Part shown: piece after piece, positions 9,801 to 19,395 of the stretch | Layout of the letters: each line of letters opens with the position of its first letter | Numbering within the stretch: position 1 is the stretch's first letter | Assembly (NCBI RefSeq): GCF_030812855.1 | Contig: NZ_JAUSTK010000006.1 | Coordinates: 158,090-222,089 of the forward strand | Direction: 5' to 3' | DNA length: 64,000 bases | From: Paenibacillus wynnii | GTDB taxonomy: Bacteria; Bacillota; Bacilli; Paenibacillales; Paenibacillaceae | Notes under the pieces: model-generated | What the model was told of the DNA's origin: nothing | The model's database searches: none | The model's input: the letters and a program-made list of their open reading frames with translations, nothing else | Position numbers and translations under genes: made by a program

Positions 9801-11217
9801 GAATCTTCTCATGCGGATTGACGAAGGTGGAATATCGGTCAATTTCCTGACCTTCCCGCATTTTGATGGCTGCAAGCTCCGTAATATTGTTACGGGTAAT
9901 AGAAAGACCCGTGGTCTCGATATCGAACACAACATAAGTGGCGGTCTTAAGATCAAGCGGTTGTGCATTCTCTACGATGTTCACAGAGTCATTCACAACG
10001 TTGGCTTCAACCCCATACAACATTTTGATCTTGTTCTTGTGAGCAGAATGATTCGCATCAGGATAACATTGAACTCCACCATGATCCGTAACAGCGATGG
10101 CAGGATGGCCCCATTTGGCAGCCGTTTTGATATAGGCATCGATGGAGGCAACAGCATCCATTGAACTCATCGTAGTATGAAGGTGGAACTCGACCCGCTT
10201 CTTAGGGGCATTATCCTTACGGGTTGGGGGAGCTTGTACCTCTGTCAGATCTGAAGGAATCATCATCAGTTCAGGAATCTGCATAAAACGGTCCATTTCA
10301 ACCCGGCCGCGAGCTCTTACCCATTTTCCGTTGGCGAGCTGACTCATTATTTTCAAATCTTCTTTATTCTTGGCAAACATCTTCATTTGCAGGGAATCCG
10401 TGAAATCCGTCAAGCTAAACGTAAATAACGTGCTGCCATTTCGCAGCTCCTTGCGATCCAGGGCAAATATCGTACCTTGAATGGTAATTTTCTTCTCTTC
10501 ATCTTGAATCTCAACAATAGGAACCGGAGGTTCTTTAATGTCATAACCCACCTGCAGTTTCACAACTTCATTGCCGTCATTCTCTTCTGCAGAATCTTCC
10601 GACTCTATAGAAGTCATCATTTGCTCTATGAACTCGCGTTCCTCCTGCTGAAGCTTTTGCTGGAACTCTTGCTGGAACTCTTCAACCACTCCAACGTGGC
10701 TGTCCTTTTCCGCAATTTGCACCTTTACCTTTAGAACAATCCCGAAAAACTTCTCATAAAATTTTATAATTGCGCTGTCGATCCCTTTTTTGCGGGCAAG
10801 CTCCAGGGAAGTAGAATCACTCATGATTAACAGCAGTGTATGGCCCTCCAGCTCTTGGGTGGAGCGTGTCAGCCAACCATTAACCGAAGGGATTTCCCGC
10901 TGTACCCACTCCACAAACAAACCCCAATATTCCTGAATAATATCTGCTCTGCTTATTTTCTCATCATATGTGAACAAAAAGCTTATTTTAGCAATATGCT
11001 GCATCTTTTCCCGCATTCTCAGGCAAAACGTACGGTAGGCTTGGGCGGGAACCAGAGTTTCTTTTACAATGGCAATATGCCAATCCCGGTTCTCCCGGCT
11101 AATCTCTACACGGTCTATATATCCATCCAAGAAATAAGGATCAATAAGCCCCGGCGGAACCTCACCCTGCTTCATCAGCAGCTCAAATCTTCTTCTTCTC
11201 TCCTCGTTATGCTCCAT
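6877..11217 (-). CDS. polC: DNA polymerase III subunit alpha, PolC type
   Basis: This is the Gram-positive replicative polymerase with built-in proofreading, 1446 aa (B. subtilis PolC 1437). An OB domain lies around residues 245-325. The PHP domain begins at HLHTTMS (345-351). The inserted DnaQ-like 3'-5' exonuclease follows with FDIETTG (431-437). The palm contains PDIDLNFSGE with the catalytic aspartates, preceded by a zinc-binding module with CANPEC and CPDCGG. The ATG has a purine-rich AGGTGGGGGG upstream. It is the last gene of the rpsB-to-polC run and lies 215 nt downstream of proS, beyond a probable terminator. Confidence 0.98.
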   Translation of the reverse strand: MEHNEERRRRFELLMKQGEVPPGLIDPYFLDGYIDRVEISRENRDWHIAIVKETLVPAQAYRTFCLRMREKMQHIAKISFLFTYDEKISRADIIQEYWGLFVEWVQREIPSVNGWLTRSTQELEGHTLLLIMSDSTSLELARKKGIDSAIIKFYEKFFGIVLKVKVQIAEKDSHVGVVEEFQQEFQQKLQQEEREFIEQMMTSIESEDSAEENDGNEVVKLQVGYDIKEPPVPIVEIQDEEKKITIQGTIFALDRKELRNGSTLFTFSLTDFTDSLQMKMFAKNKEDLKIMSQLANGKWVRARGRVEMDRFMQIPELMMIPSDLTEVQAPPTRKDNAPKKRVEFHLHTTMSSMDAVASIDAYIKTAAKWGHPAIAVTDHGGVQCYPDANHSAHKNKIKMLYGVEANVVNDSVNIVENAQPLDLKTATYVVFDIETTGLSITRNNITELAAIKMREGQEIDRYSTFVNPHEKIPYHIQQLTNITDEMVRDAPDLEPVLHKFVEFIGEESILVAHNARFDMGFIQASLIKLGLPQLTNPSLDTLELARLLHPSMKNHRLNTLADKYKVLLESHHRAIDDTIALGGILTGLLADAEKLKGMTRLERLNDYVGNDLSNTRPFHCGIYALNAIGKKNLYKLISLSHTEYFKRVPCIPKSKLVELRDGLLVISGCERGEFFEAVLNKTTEEAMEVAQFYDILEIQPITMYMHLVDKGFVASPEEIRGALRKVCEIGEQLNKPVIATGNVHYLEPRDKLFRDITINGITGFSPLKDQRKPDAHFRTTEEMLAEFEFLGAEKAMEVVVTNTVELAERFEELELFPEKLFTPIIEGADEEIRETCYNTAKSIYGEELPEVVIARLEKELAPIIKFGFSANYLISERLVKKSNQDGYLVGSRGSVGSSVVATFLGISEVNPLPAHYICANPECRHSEWFLDGSVPSGFDLPDKTCPDCGGKLRGEGQDIPFETFLGFKGDKVPDIDLNFSGEYQPNAHNFTKTMFGPDNVFRAGTIGTVAEKTAFGFTKKYEELHQKRWRGAEIGRLAAGCTGVKRSTGQHPGGIVVLPDYMEIEDITPVQYPADDVNSEWKTTHFDYHAFDANLLKLDILGHDDPTMMRMLQDLTGVDPTTIPMNDPKVMSMFNSTESLGVRPEQIRTPVATYGVPEMGTRFVRQMLVEAQPATFADLLQISGLSHGTGVWLGNAQELIKNNTCNIKTVIGCRDDIMLFLIYKAGMDAGLAFKITESVRKGKGLSAEWIEEMKKCKVPQWYIDSCLKIQYMFPKAHAAAYVISAVRTAYFKLYHPIEYYATYFSVRAADFDIELCCQGYDAIARQIVDIEQKGFQALPKEKAMLPILEMALEMTARGFAFKNIDLYRSDATRFTVDGDSLIPPFSALQGIGDNAAYNIAAAKDAGEFLSIEDFQQKSKASKTVIELLTNMGCFRGLPESNQLSLF

Positions 11218-11309
11218 GCCTTCCCCCCACCTTTAATCCTTCACATAGCAAGGCCTATCCGAATCTATAACTTAGTATAATACTAGACTTACGATACAAA
11301 AGACTATTC

Positions 11310-11385
11310 ATCTAAAAACTAAAAGCTTCCGGTGTCAAAAAGCATTGGGTTCTTTCGGCCCGCCGACTCCTTTTTGCCAGAAGCT
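11310..11385 (-). terminator. Rho-independent terminator downstream of proS
   Basis: The minus strand reads AGCTTCTGGC-AAAAAG ... CTTTTTG ... CCGGAAGCT, a long two-part stem (outer arms about 9 bp with one mismatch, inner arms CAAAAAG/CTTTTTG), followed by TTTTAGTTTTTAG. It separates proS from polC. The unusually long loop with GGCGGGCCGAAAG is noted as a finding. Confidence 0.75.
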
Positions 11386-11432
11386 ACATTTAGTTTACAA
11401 ATAAGGTTCAAATAATAATGATCTAATCTCTC

Positions 11433-12890
11433 TTAATAAGCTTTAGCAAAAACAACGGTATGCTGTGCTGGCTTGCCGCAGCAAATACAGATATCCTTGG
11501 TTTCGGCCGGGTTAAATGGGATATTCCGGCTTGTTGCGCCAGTCTCTTCCTTAACCTTGGATTCGCATTCCTCAGATCCGCACCAGCCTGCAAGAGCGAA
11601 GCCGCGCTTTTCTTCCATTGAAGCCTTCATCTCATCCAGAGTATCTACCGAATAGAAATGATCCTCACGGAATTTAAGGGCACGTTCGAACATTTCGTTG
11701 TGAACCTGCTCCAGCATAGCTTGTACTTCTTCCACAAGGTTATCCTGTTGCACGATTTTCTTCTCGCCAGAAATACGGGACACAAGAACGCAGACACCGT
11801 TCTCCATATCACGAGGCCCAAGCTCAAGACGAATCGGTACACCACGCATTTCATATTCATTGAACTTCCAGCCTGGAGTTACATCCGCACGATCATCCAC
11901 TTTCACACGGATACCAGCTTTCTTCAACTCGCTGAACAGTTCATCTGTCCGGCCAATAACCGCTTCGCGAGTCTTAGGAGGGCCAATTGGAATCATAATC
12001 ACTTGAGTTGGTGCTACCTTCGGCGGCAAGGCCAGTCCGCGGTCATCACCATGTACCATGATCAGGGAACCGATTAAGCGCGTGCTCGTCCCCCAAGAAG
12101 TGGTGTGTACATACTCAAGTACGTTATCCCGACTTAGATATTGTATATCAAAAGCCACTGCAAATTTAGTCCCTAGATAATGGGAAGTTCCAGCTTGAAC
12201 AGCTTTACCGTCCTTCATCATCGCTTCAATAGAGTAGGTATCTACAGCTCCCGCGAATCTCTCGGAAGGTGTTTTCTGACCGGTAATTACCGGAATTGCC
12301 AAATACCCTTCTACAAAATCACGGTAAGTCTCCAACATTTGCATCGTTTCTTCACGGGCTTCGGTTTCATTCTCATGTGCGGTATGACCTTCTTGCCACA
12401 GGAATTCACTGGTACGGATAAAAGGCAGTGTACGCTTCTCCCAACGGACAACGTTAGCCCATTGATTAATAAGCACAGGCAAATCGCGATACGATTGAAT
12501 CCACTTGGAGTACATATGACCGATCATAGTTTCAGAAGTCGGACGAATCGCTAGACGCTCCTCGAGCTTATCCCCACCCGCTTCAGTTACCCAAGGCAGC
12601 TCCGGATTAAAGCCCTCAATATGATCCTTTTCCTTTTGGAAAAAGCTTTCCGGGATAAACAAAGGGAAATAAGCGTTTCTGTGTCCTGTCGCTTTGAATC
12701 GACGGTTCATTTCCTCTTGGATATGCTCCCAGATTTCAAAGCCGTCCGGTTTGAAGACAATACAACCCCGAACCGGGGAATAATCCATCAGATCGGCTTT
12801 TTTGATGACATCAATATACCAACGCGAGAAATCTTCGCCCTGAGGCGTAATCTCTGTAACGAACTGTTTGTTGTTGTTGTTGTTAGACAT
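11433..12890 (-). CDS. proS: Prolyl-tRNA synthetase, archaeal/eukaryote-like type
   Basis: This class II aminoacyl-tRNA synthetase charges tRNA-Pro. It is 485 aa, much shorter than the B. subtilis bacterial-type ProRS (564 aa) and without the inserted editing domain between motifs 2 and 3. Motif 2 region VVRWEKRTLPFIRTSEFLWQEGHTAH and the GTSHYLGTKFAVAFDIQY region follow the archaeal/eukaryotic family. The C-terminus has the typical zinc-binding cysteines (GWCGSEEC and ICICCGKPA) and the terminal tyrosine (FAKAY) of that type. It is 33 nt downstream of rseP, the same chromosomal position as proS in B. subtilis. Confidence 0.96.
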   Translation of the reverse strand: MSNNNNNKQFVTEITPQGEDFSRWYIDVIKKADLMDYSPVRGCIVFKPDGFEIWEHIQEEMNRRFKATGHRNAYFPLFIPESFFQKEKDHIEGFNPELPWVTEAGGDKLEERLAIRPTSETMIGHMYSKWIQSYRDLPVLINQWANVVRWEKRTLPFIRTSEFLWQEGHTAHENETEAREETMQMLETYRDFVEGYLAIPVITGQKTPSERFAGAVDTYSIEAMMKDGKAVQAGTSHYLGTKFAVAFDIQYLSRDNVLEYVHTTSWGTSTRLIGSLIMVHGDDRGLALPPKVAPTQVIMIPIGPPKTREAVIGRTDELFSELKKAGIRVKVDDRADVTPGWKFNEYEMRGVPIRLELGPRDMENGVCVLVSRISGEKKIVQQDNLVEEVQAMLEQVHNEMFERALKFREDHFYSVDTLDEMKASMEEKRGFALAGWCGSEECESKVKEETGATSRNIPFNPAETKDICICCGKPAQHTVVFAKAY

Positions 12891-12923
12891 GTAATGGAAT
12901 TCCTCCCGTGAATAAAAGCAAAA

Positions 12924-14186
12924 TTAACCGCTAATAAGGCGTAATATATCGTTATAAGTTACAACTATCATAAGCAGGAACAGCATCGCGAAACCTACAA
13001 AATGCACCATGCCTTCACGACCTGGATCTACTGGTTTACCGCGCAGTGCCTCAACACCGAGGAATACCAAACGGCTTCCATCAAGTGCAGGAATCGGCAG
13101 CAGGTTAAAGATACCCAGATATAGGCTGAGAATTGCGGCCCAATACGTAAGATATTCAATACCTTGCTTAGCAATCTGCCCGGTCATTTCAAAGGTTCGT
13201 ACAGGCCCCCCGATATCATCCATATTGAACTGGTTAATCAGCTGCTTAAAGCCTATAAAAATAGCTTTAGTCGTGCTGACCATAGCAGTTCCCGCTCCAG
13301 TTATGGTCTCACCTATTGTTGCTGAACGGCTTGGCATTTGAGGTGTAATTCCCACCTTTCCGCCTTCCTGTCCTTCCATGCTGCGTGGTGTCAGAGTGAA
13401 ATCAATCGTCTGATTATCTCTTACAATGGACCACTTCATGGCTTCACCTTTAGATTCAGAAGTCATCGTAATCATCTTTTGGTAATCGGCACCTATCTTC
13501 TCACCATTTATAGATTCTACAATATCTCCCTTTTGCAATCCGGCTTCCTGGGCAGGCATGTTAGGAGAAACATCACCAATCCTAACTTCCACTGGAACCC
13601 CAACCATTTGCAAGTGAACCGCGAACAAAACAAAGGCAAGCAGGAAGTTCATGACGGGTCCGGCAAAAATGGCAATCGAGCGTTGAGCTACCGTTTTGCT
13701 GCCGAATTGACGATCCTTGGGGGCAATCTGTGTTTGCTGCCCTCCCCGGATAAGCATCGCTTGAGGATGAACCTCATAAGTAGTGACATCTCCATCCACA
13801 TCAAGCCTGATTTGCAAGTTATTCTCCAGGTCTGTATATTGCGCCTCTCCACGAATAACATTTCTGCGGGTATCCAGAGCATCCAGATAGATGTTCTTCA
13901 CTTTATTATCTTGACCAAGTCTTACCGCTATGGTCTGTCCTGCTCCAATCTCGATAATTTCAGGATCTTCACCGGCCATCCGAGCGTAACCGCCAAAAGG
14001 CAGCAGTCGCAATGTAAACTGAGTTTCATTGCGTTTATAAGAAAACAGTTTCGGGCCGAAACCGATAGCAAATTCTCTTACCAATATTCCGGCGCGTTTG
14101 GCAAAATAGTAATGCCCCCATTCATGGACAGTCACTAGGACAAAAAACATGAGCACCGTCAAAAAAACAACTTGAACCATTTCCAA
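12924..14186 (-). CDS. rseP: Site-2 intramembrane metalloprotease RseP (RasP)
   Basis: This 420-aa membrane protease cleaves transmembrane anti-sigma factors and signal peptides within the bilayer. The zinc motif HEWGH lies at residues 21-25 in the first membrane segment. A PDZ domain occupies the middle (NMPAQEAGLQKGDIVESINGEKI), and the LDG motif (LLPIPALDGSRLVFLGVEALRGKPV) is near the C-terminus. The region between residues ~70 and 150 is longer than in short family members. The start is the TTG at 14186, 10 nt after AAGGGGG. In the 133-nt gap upstream TTGTGC and TAAATT stand 18 nt apart, a possible weak promoter. Confidence 0.95.
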   Translation of the reverse strand: MEMVQVVFLTVLMFFVLVTVHEWGHYYFAKRAGILVREFAIGFGPKLFSYKRNETQFTLRLLPFGGYARMAGEDPEIIEIGAGQTIAVRLGQDNKVKNIYLDALDTRRNVIRGEAQYTDLENNLQIRLDVDGDVTTYEVHPQAMLIRGGQQTQIAPKDRQFGSKTVAQRSIAIFAGPVMNFLLAFVLFAVHLQMVGVPVEVRIGDVSPNMPAQEAGLQKGDIVESINGEKIGADYQKMITMTSESKGEAMKWSIVRDNQTIDFTLTPRSMEGQEGGKVGITPQMPSRSATIGETITGAGTAMVSTTKAIFIGFKQLINQFNMDDIGGPVRTFEMTGQIAKQGIEYLTYWAAILSLYLGIFNLLPIPALDGSRLVFLGVEALRGKPVDPGREGMVHFVGFAMLFLLMIVVTYNDILRLISG

Positions 14187-14319
14187 AGTGTAACATCCCC
14201 CTTTAGGTGTAAGACCGAAGTATGTCCTCTTAATTTATCATTATTCTCCGATCAGGCACAAGAGAATCAACAGTCGAAACCTATTTATTAGGGCAAAACA
14301 GAAATTTTAACCGTAATTA

Positions 14320-15459
14320 TTATATTTTGGCAGAAAGTGCACGGACCGTTCGATCACAATGATGTATCTGCTCCAGATCAGGACTACTCTCATTAATGTG
14401 GCGATCGAGTATTTCCGCTATGATTTCTTCAATCCGTAGAAAAGAGATTTCAGAGCGAAGGAATCGGCTGACAGCAATTTCGTTAGCAGCATTGAATGCC
14501 GTTGTTGCTGTCCCTCCAGCCCTGCCACATTCAATTGCCAGTCTTAGGGCCGGAAACCGCACATAATCCATCTCCCGGAACGTGAGGCTCCCTACAGATG
14601 CCAGTGATAGGCGCTGCGCCGGTGAATTCCAACGTTCGGGGTAGGTCAGTGCATACTGGATGGGAACTCTCATATCCGGGCTGCCCAACTGAGCTATAAT
14701 ACTGCTGTCTCGAAACTCAACATAGGAATGGATAATACTCTCGGGATGAAGAAGTACATTGATTTGATCATAAGACAGACCGAACAGCCAGTGGGCTTCA
14801 ATCACTTCAAGACCTTTGTTCACCATTGTAGCTGAATCGATCGTAATTTTGGACCCCATAGTCCAATTAGGATGACGTAGTGCATCCTCCAACGTTACAT
14901 TCTTCAACTGCTCCCGGCTGTAATCCCGAAAAGACCCTCCGGAGGCCGTAAGCGTTATACCTGCAACATCCTCACGATTTTCCCCATTCAAGCATTGAAA
15001 AATGGCTGAATGCTCGCTATCGATAGGCAGTAGGGAAACTCCCTTACGGGCAGCAAGCTCCGTTACCAAATGTCCAGCCGTAACAAGTGTCTCCTTATTA
15101 GCTAGTCCAATATGCTTGCCAGCTTCAATAGCCGCCAGTGTAGATTGGAGCCCAATACTACCCATGACTGCCGTTACAACCGTGTTAGCGTCACCGCCCG
15201 CAGCAACCTCTACCAGACCTTCGTTCCCGCTGAAAAGCTCTATGCCAGCAGGCAGGCTGGATCTGATCTCGTCAGCCAAATGAGGTGTAGCCACTGAGAC
15301 ACGGCGGGGTTTGAATCGTTTGACCTGCTCAAGCAGTAATCTGACGTTGCTTCCCGCCGCCAAACCGTCAACTTCAAAAGCATCGGGGTGCATGGCCACG
15401 ACATCCAGTGTCTGTGTGCCAATCGAACCCGTAGAGCCGAGAACACTGATCTTTTTCAC
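14320..15459 (-). CDS. dxr: 1-deoxy-D-xylulose 5-phosphate reductoisomerase
   Basis: Dxr carries out the second step of the MEP isoprenoid pathway, converting DXP to MEP with NADPH. The 379-aa protein begins with the Rossmann motif GSTGSIGTQTL (residues 8-18), contains the metal-binding IDSEHSAIFQ and substrate motifs ASGGSFRD and HPNWTMGSKITIDSATMVNKGLE. The start is GTG at 15459 with AGGTG 5 nt upstream. It follows cdsA by 20 nt. Together with uppS it supplies and uses isoprenoid precursors, so the cluster serves lipid-carrier synthesis. Confidence 0.97.
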   Translation of the reverse strand: MKKISVLGSTGSIGTQTLDVVAMHPDAFEVDGLAAGSNVRLLLEQVKRFKPRRVSVATPHLADEIRSSLPAGIELFSGNEGLVEVAAGGDANTVVTAVMGSIGLQSTLAAIEAGKHIGLANKETLVTAGHLVTELAARKGVSLLPIDSEHSAIFQCLNGENREDVAGITLTASGGSFRDYSREQLKNVTLEDALRHPNWTMGSKITIDSATMVNKGLEVIEAHWLFGLSYDQINVLLHPESIIHSYVEFRDSSIIAQLGSPDMRVPIQYALTYPERWNSPAQRLSLASVGSLTFREMDYVRFPALRLAIECGRAGGTATTAFNAANEIAVSRFLRSEISFLRIEEIIAEILDRHINESSPDLEQIHHCDRTVRALSAKI

Positions 15460-15479
15460 AGGTGCACCTACTTCCTCCG

Positions 15480-16283
15480 TTAATAGTATGGCATGAGCAT
15501 AATAATATGTACGAACGGAAATACGATAATCCAGCTGTCACAGCGATCCAGAATACCGCCATGCCCGGGCAGGAGTGATCCCGAGTCTTTGATGCCGTAT
15601 ATCCGTTTATAGGCTGATTGAACAAGATCTCCAAGCTGGCCCACACAGGCACACGAGAGACCGATTAATAATGCCCGGCCAACCGTCAGCAGATCAGGAA
15701 CGATAATGGCAAAAATAACGGAAATAACCATAGATATAAGAACTCCGCCAACAGCTCCCTCAACCGTTTTGTTAGGGCTGATAGCAGGCCACAGCTTGTT
15801 CTTCCCCAATTTCCTGCCTACAAAATAAGCTCCGGCATCACTGCCCCAAATACAGGACAATAATAAGAACGTCCACATAAGACCATACCCATCATTGGAA
15901 GCACGGGACAAAGCCATATAAGAAAAACCCATTCCGATGTATAAAATACCGAGGAAAAGTAACGAGATACTGCGAATATCCATTTTATTCTTGGTAAACA
16001 CTGTGATCAATAGAAAAAGGAAAAGCAACAGCCATATTACCCGTTCCAAAGAAACCGGTGGGGTTAGGTCAAGCAAGTTCCATGGAGTCATGAAATACAG
16101 GATGCCTAAATATCCTATAATAGCAGTTTTGCTAAAAGAAAGCGTACCCGTCATTTTCACAAACTCATAGTACCCGATTAATGCCATCCCAATCAGCAAA
16201 AGCTGATACCACCAGCCTCCGAGCAAGCATAAACCTAAAAACAAAACTCCGGCCACAATACCGGTTATTAATCGTTGCTTCAA
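15480..16283 (-). CDS. cdsA: Phosphatidate cytidylyltransferase
   Basis: CdsA makes CDP-diacylglycerol from CTP and phosphatidic acid. It is a 267-aa polytopic membrane protein with about eight hydrophobic segments. The CTP_transf_1 signature appears near the C-terminus as KRIYGIKDSGSLLPGHGGILDR. The TTG start at 16283 lies 10 nt after AGGAG. It is 21 nt downstream of uppS in the usual Firmicute order uppS-cdsA-dxr-rseP. Confidence 0.96.
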   Translation of the reverse strand: MKQRLITGIVAGVLFLGLCLLGGWWYQLLLIGMALIGYYEFVKMTGTLSFSKTAIIGYLGILYFMTPWNLLDLTPPVSLERVIWLLLFLFLLITVFTKNKMDIRSISLLFLGILYIGMGFSYMALSRASNDGYGLMWTFLLLSCIWGSDAGAYFVGRKLGKNKLWPAISPNKTVEGAVGGVLISMVISVIFAIIVPDLLTVGRALLIGLSCACVGQLGDLVQSAYKRIYGIKDSGSLLPGHGGILDRCDSWIIVFPFVHIIMLMPYY

Positions 16284-16304
16284 AGGATTCCATCTCCTAT
16301 CAGG

Positions 16305-17072
16305 CTACTTCAGTCCACCATAACGGCGTGAACGGCGCTGGTATTCAGCAACAGCCTCCAGCAAATGCTCTTTGTTGAATTCCGGCCAAAGCACATCCGT
16401 AAACCAGAGCTCACTATAGGCAAGCTGCCAAAGCATGAAATTGCTGAGCCGCATCTCTCCACTTGTCCGAATAAGCAGATCAGGGTCTGGAAGGCCTCCC
16501 GATAAAAGTCGGCTATCAATTAAATCAGCTGTAATGTGTTCCGGGGACAGCAGACCTGCTTGAATATCCTCACCCATAGCACGCATGCAGTCTTCAAGCT
16601 CTTTGCGTGCACCGTAATTTAGAGCAAAATTTAAGATAAGACCCGTATTGTGCTCCGTCCTAGATACCGCTTCCTCCATGGCTTTGCGGGTAAAAGAAGG
16701 CAGAGCCTCCGCATCGCCCATCACTTTTACCTGTACGTTCTTGGCAATCAAGTCATCAAGTTCAAGAGCCAAAAATTCCTCAGGTAAACGCATGAGAAAA
16801 TCAACTTCTTCTTTGGGACGTTTCCAATTCTCAGTCGAGAATGCATACATCGTTAAGTACTGAATACCTAGCTCATCCGCGGCGATCGTAGCGCGTTTTA
16901 CCGCCTTCATCCCGTTCTGATGACCGACAATGCGCGGTAATCCCCGACGTTTGGCCCAGCGGCCGTTGCCGTCCATAATGATCGCAACATGCCGGGGAAT
17001 ATTATCCGGTGAAATCTCGACCGGCGTCTGCCGGTCTTCCCGGTTCAGCCAAGCTTGAACCCGTTTGATCAT
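16305..17072 (-). CDS. uppS: Undecaprenyl pyrophosphate synthase (isoprenyl transferase)
   Basis: This cis-prenyltransferase condenses isopentenyl units onto FPP to make the C55 lipid carrier for the cell wall. The signature HVAIIMDGNGRWAKRRGLPRIVGH contains the catalytic Asp (D34 from the chosen start). GGLPDPDLLIRTSGEMRLSNFMLWQ is the second conserved block. The ATG at 17072 is preferred over the in-frame TTG at 17108 because GGAGG is 8 nt upstream, giving 255 aa, which fits the family. Confidence 0.96.
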   Translation of the reverse strand: MIKRVQAWLNREDRQTPVEISPDNIPRHVAIIMDGNGRWAKRRGLPRIVGHQNGMKAVKRATIAADELGIQYLTMYAFSTENWKRPKEEVDFLMRLPEEFLALELDDLIAKNVQVKVMGDAEALPSFTRKAMEEAVSRTEHNTGLILNFALNYGARKELEDCMRAMGEDIQAGLLSPEHITADLIDSRLLSGGLPDPDLLIRTSGEMRLSNFMLWQLAYSELWFTDVLWPEFNKEHLLEAVAEYQRRSRRYGGLK

Positions 17073-17106
17073 TTCCGTTTCCTCCAAGCTCTTATCAGAA
17101 AGAGAC

Positions 17107-17134
17107 AAACCCCACCAATAAACGGAGGGGCTTT
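17107..17134 (-). terminator. Hairpin between frr and uppS (weak terminator or attenuator)
   Basis: On the minus strand CCCC-T-CC and GG-T-GGGG pair around a 7-nt loop, followed by TTTGTCTCTTTC. The T-tract is interrupted, so it may only attenuate frr-to-uppS readthrough. A TTG that extends the uppS frame lies inside it. Confidence 0.35.
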
Positions 17135-17150
17135 TAGTCTCTTAAATTCT

Positions 17151-17704
17151 TTATACTTCCATAATTTCTTTTTCTTTGGCTAAGAGCACTTTGTCGACCT
17201 CGGCAATAAATTTATCCGTTGTCTTTTGAATTTCTTCTTGATGTCCACGTGATTCATCTTCCGAAATACCGTTTTTCTCCATCTTCTTAATATCGTCGTT
17301 AGCATCACGGCGAATATTTCGGATAGCTACCTTCGCCTCTTCACCGAATTTTTTCGTGAATTTCACAAGCTCGGTACGACGCTCTTCCGTAAGCGGAGGA
17401 ATGGATAGACGAATTGTAGTTCCATCATTAGCTGGGGTTAGCCCAAGATCAGACTTCATAATCGCACGTTCGATGTCAGAAACCGATGTTTTATCCCAAG
17501 GTTGGATCAACAATGTCCGTGAATCCGGGGTATTAATATTGGCTAGCTGATTAATTGGGGTAGGAGAACCGTAATATTCAACCTGAATGCGATCGAGAAG
17601 TGACGGTGTGGCGCGTCCAGCCCGCAAAGAAGCCAAATCACGCTTTAGCGATAAAATCGCTTTCTCCATGCGCTCTTCGGTATTTTTCTTGACCGATTGT
17701 GGCA

Positions 17705-17705
<1 letters not shown>
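17151..17705 (-). CDS. frr: Ribosome recycling factor
   Basis: RRF (184 aa) splits post-termination ribosomes together with EF-G. Conserved blocks seen are [30 protein letters not shown], the TLLIQPWD region and [33 protein letters not shown]. The three-helix bundle plus beta domain layout and the length match the family. Its ATG overlaps the pyrH stop by one base (TAATG), the common coupled pyrH-frr arrangement. Confidence 0.98.
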
Positions 17706-18496
<791 letters not shown>

Positions 18497-18542
18497 TCAA
18501 GATAACGTACTAGGAAAACGGCGGTTCTTATACCCTGTGTTT

Positions 18543-18577
18543 ATAAAAGACGGAACACTACGTGTACGTGTCCCGTT
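18543..18577 (-). terminator. Terminator downstream of tsf
   Basis: The minus strand forms ACGGGACAC / GTGTTCCGT (9 bp, one G-T pair) with a 9-nt loop, followed by CTTTTATAAA. It lies between tsf and pyrH and probably reduces transcription into the pyrH-frr part. Confidence 0.7.
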
Positions 18578-18626
18578 CTTCTCTTAATCATATTCATTAG
18601 TTATCCCTTACAGTTACAAGGATATC

Positions 18627-19277
18627 TTATTGGTTTACTTGTGCCATTACTTCTTCAACGAAGTTGTCGACTTTCTTTTCCAGACCTTCACCAAGCTCGT
18701 AACGAACAAAACGACGAATGGAGATGTTTTCTCCGATCGTGCTGATTTTTTCATTCAACAGCTGGGAGATCGTTTTGTCTGGGTTTTTAACAAAGGTTTG
18801 CTCAAGCAAGCAATATTCTTCGTAGTATTTGCTGATACGGCCTTCAACCATTTTTTCAACAATTTTTTCAGGCTTGCCTTCGTTAAGAGCTTGGGCCTTC
18901 AAAATTTCTTTTTCTTTTTCTAAAGCATCTGTTGGCACTTCTTCGCGACGAACATAAAGCGGATTAGCTGCAGCGATTTGCATAGCGATATCACGTGCAA
19001 ATTCTTTGAATTGATCTGTTTTACCAACAAAGTCAGTTTCACAGTTGATTTCTACGAGAACCCCAATGCGGCCTCCAGCATGAATGTAAGATTCTACAGT
19101 ACCTTCGGTTGCAATGCGTCCTGCTTTGCTTGCAGCTGCGGAAAGACCTTTTTCACGAAGCAATTCAGCGGCTCTAGTAATATCGTTATTAGCTTCTTCA
19201 AGCGCCTTTTTACAATCAAGCATACCTGCGCCTGTTCTTTCACGAAGTTCTTTTACTGCTTTTGCATCTACTGCCAT
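18627..19277 (-). CDS. tsf: Translation elongation factor EF-Ts (short form)
   Basis: EF-Ts recycles EF-Tu by exchanging GDP for GTP. It begins [32 protein letters not shown], the N-terminal UBA-like domain, and contains the [26 protein letters not shown] core signature. At 216 aa it is shorter than B. subtilis EF-Ts (293 aa), as in other lineages that carry a single core subdomain. The ATG at 19277 has GGAGGT upstream, so the five extra codons of the open frame are excluded. It follows rpsB by 118 nt, with a hairpin between. Confidence 0.97.
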   Translation of the reverse strand: MAVDAKAVKELRERTGAGMLDCKKALEEANNDITRAAELLREKGLSAAASKAGRIATEGTVESYIHAGGRIGVLVEINCETDFVGKTDQFKEFARDIAMQIAAANPLYVRREEVPTDALEKEKEILKAQALNEGKPEKIVEKMVEGRISKYYEEYCLLEQTFVKNPDKTISQLLNEKISTIGENISIRRFVRYELGEGLEKKVDNFVEEVMAQVNQ

Positions 19278-19320
19278 TGTTATTACCTCCAAATGAAATG
19301 TAGTTACATCTTATATCCTA

Positions 19321-19364
19321 AAAAAAGGGCAGTGAGAGGTTATCCACCTGCCAACCACCCTTTT
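19321..19364 (-). terminator. Hairpin/terminator between rpsB and tsf
   Basis: Outer arms AAAAGGG and CCCTTTT enclose a second small stem (AGGT/ACCT around TATCC), and on the minus strand the right arm runs into TTTTTTTAGG. Its position suggests partial termination after rpsB so that S2 and EF-Ts are made at different levels. Confidence 0.6.
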
Positions 19365-19395
19365 CATTTAAGTTCATGTTATAGATCGATAGTTA

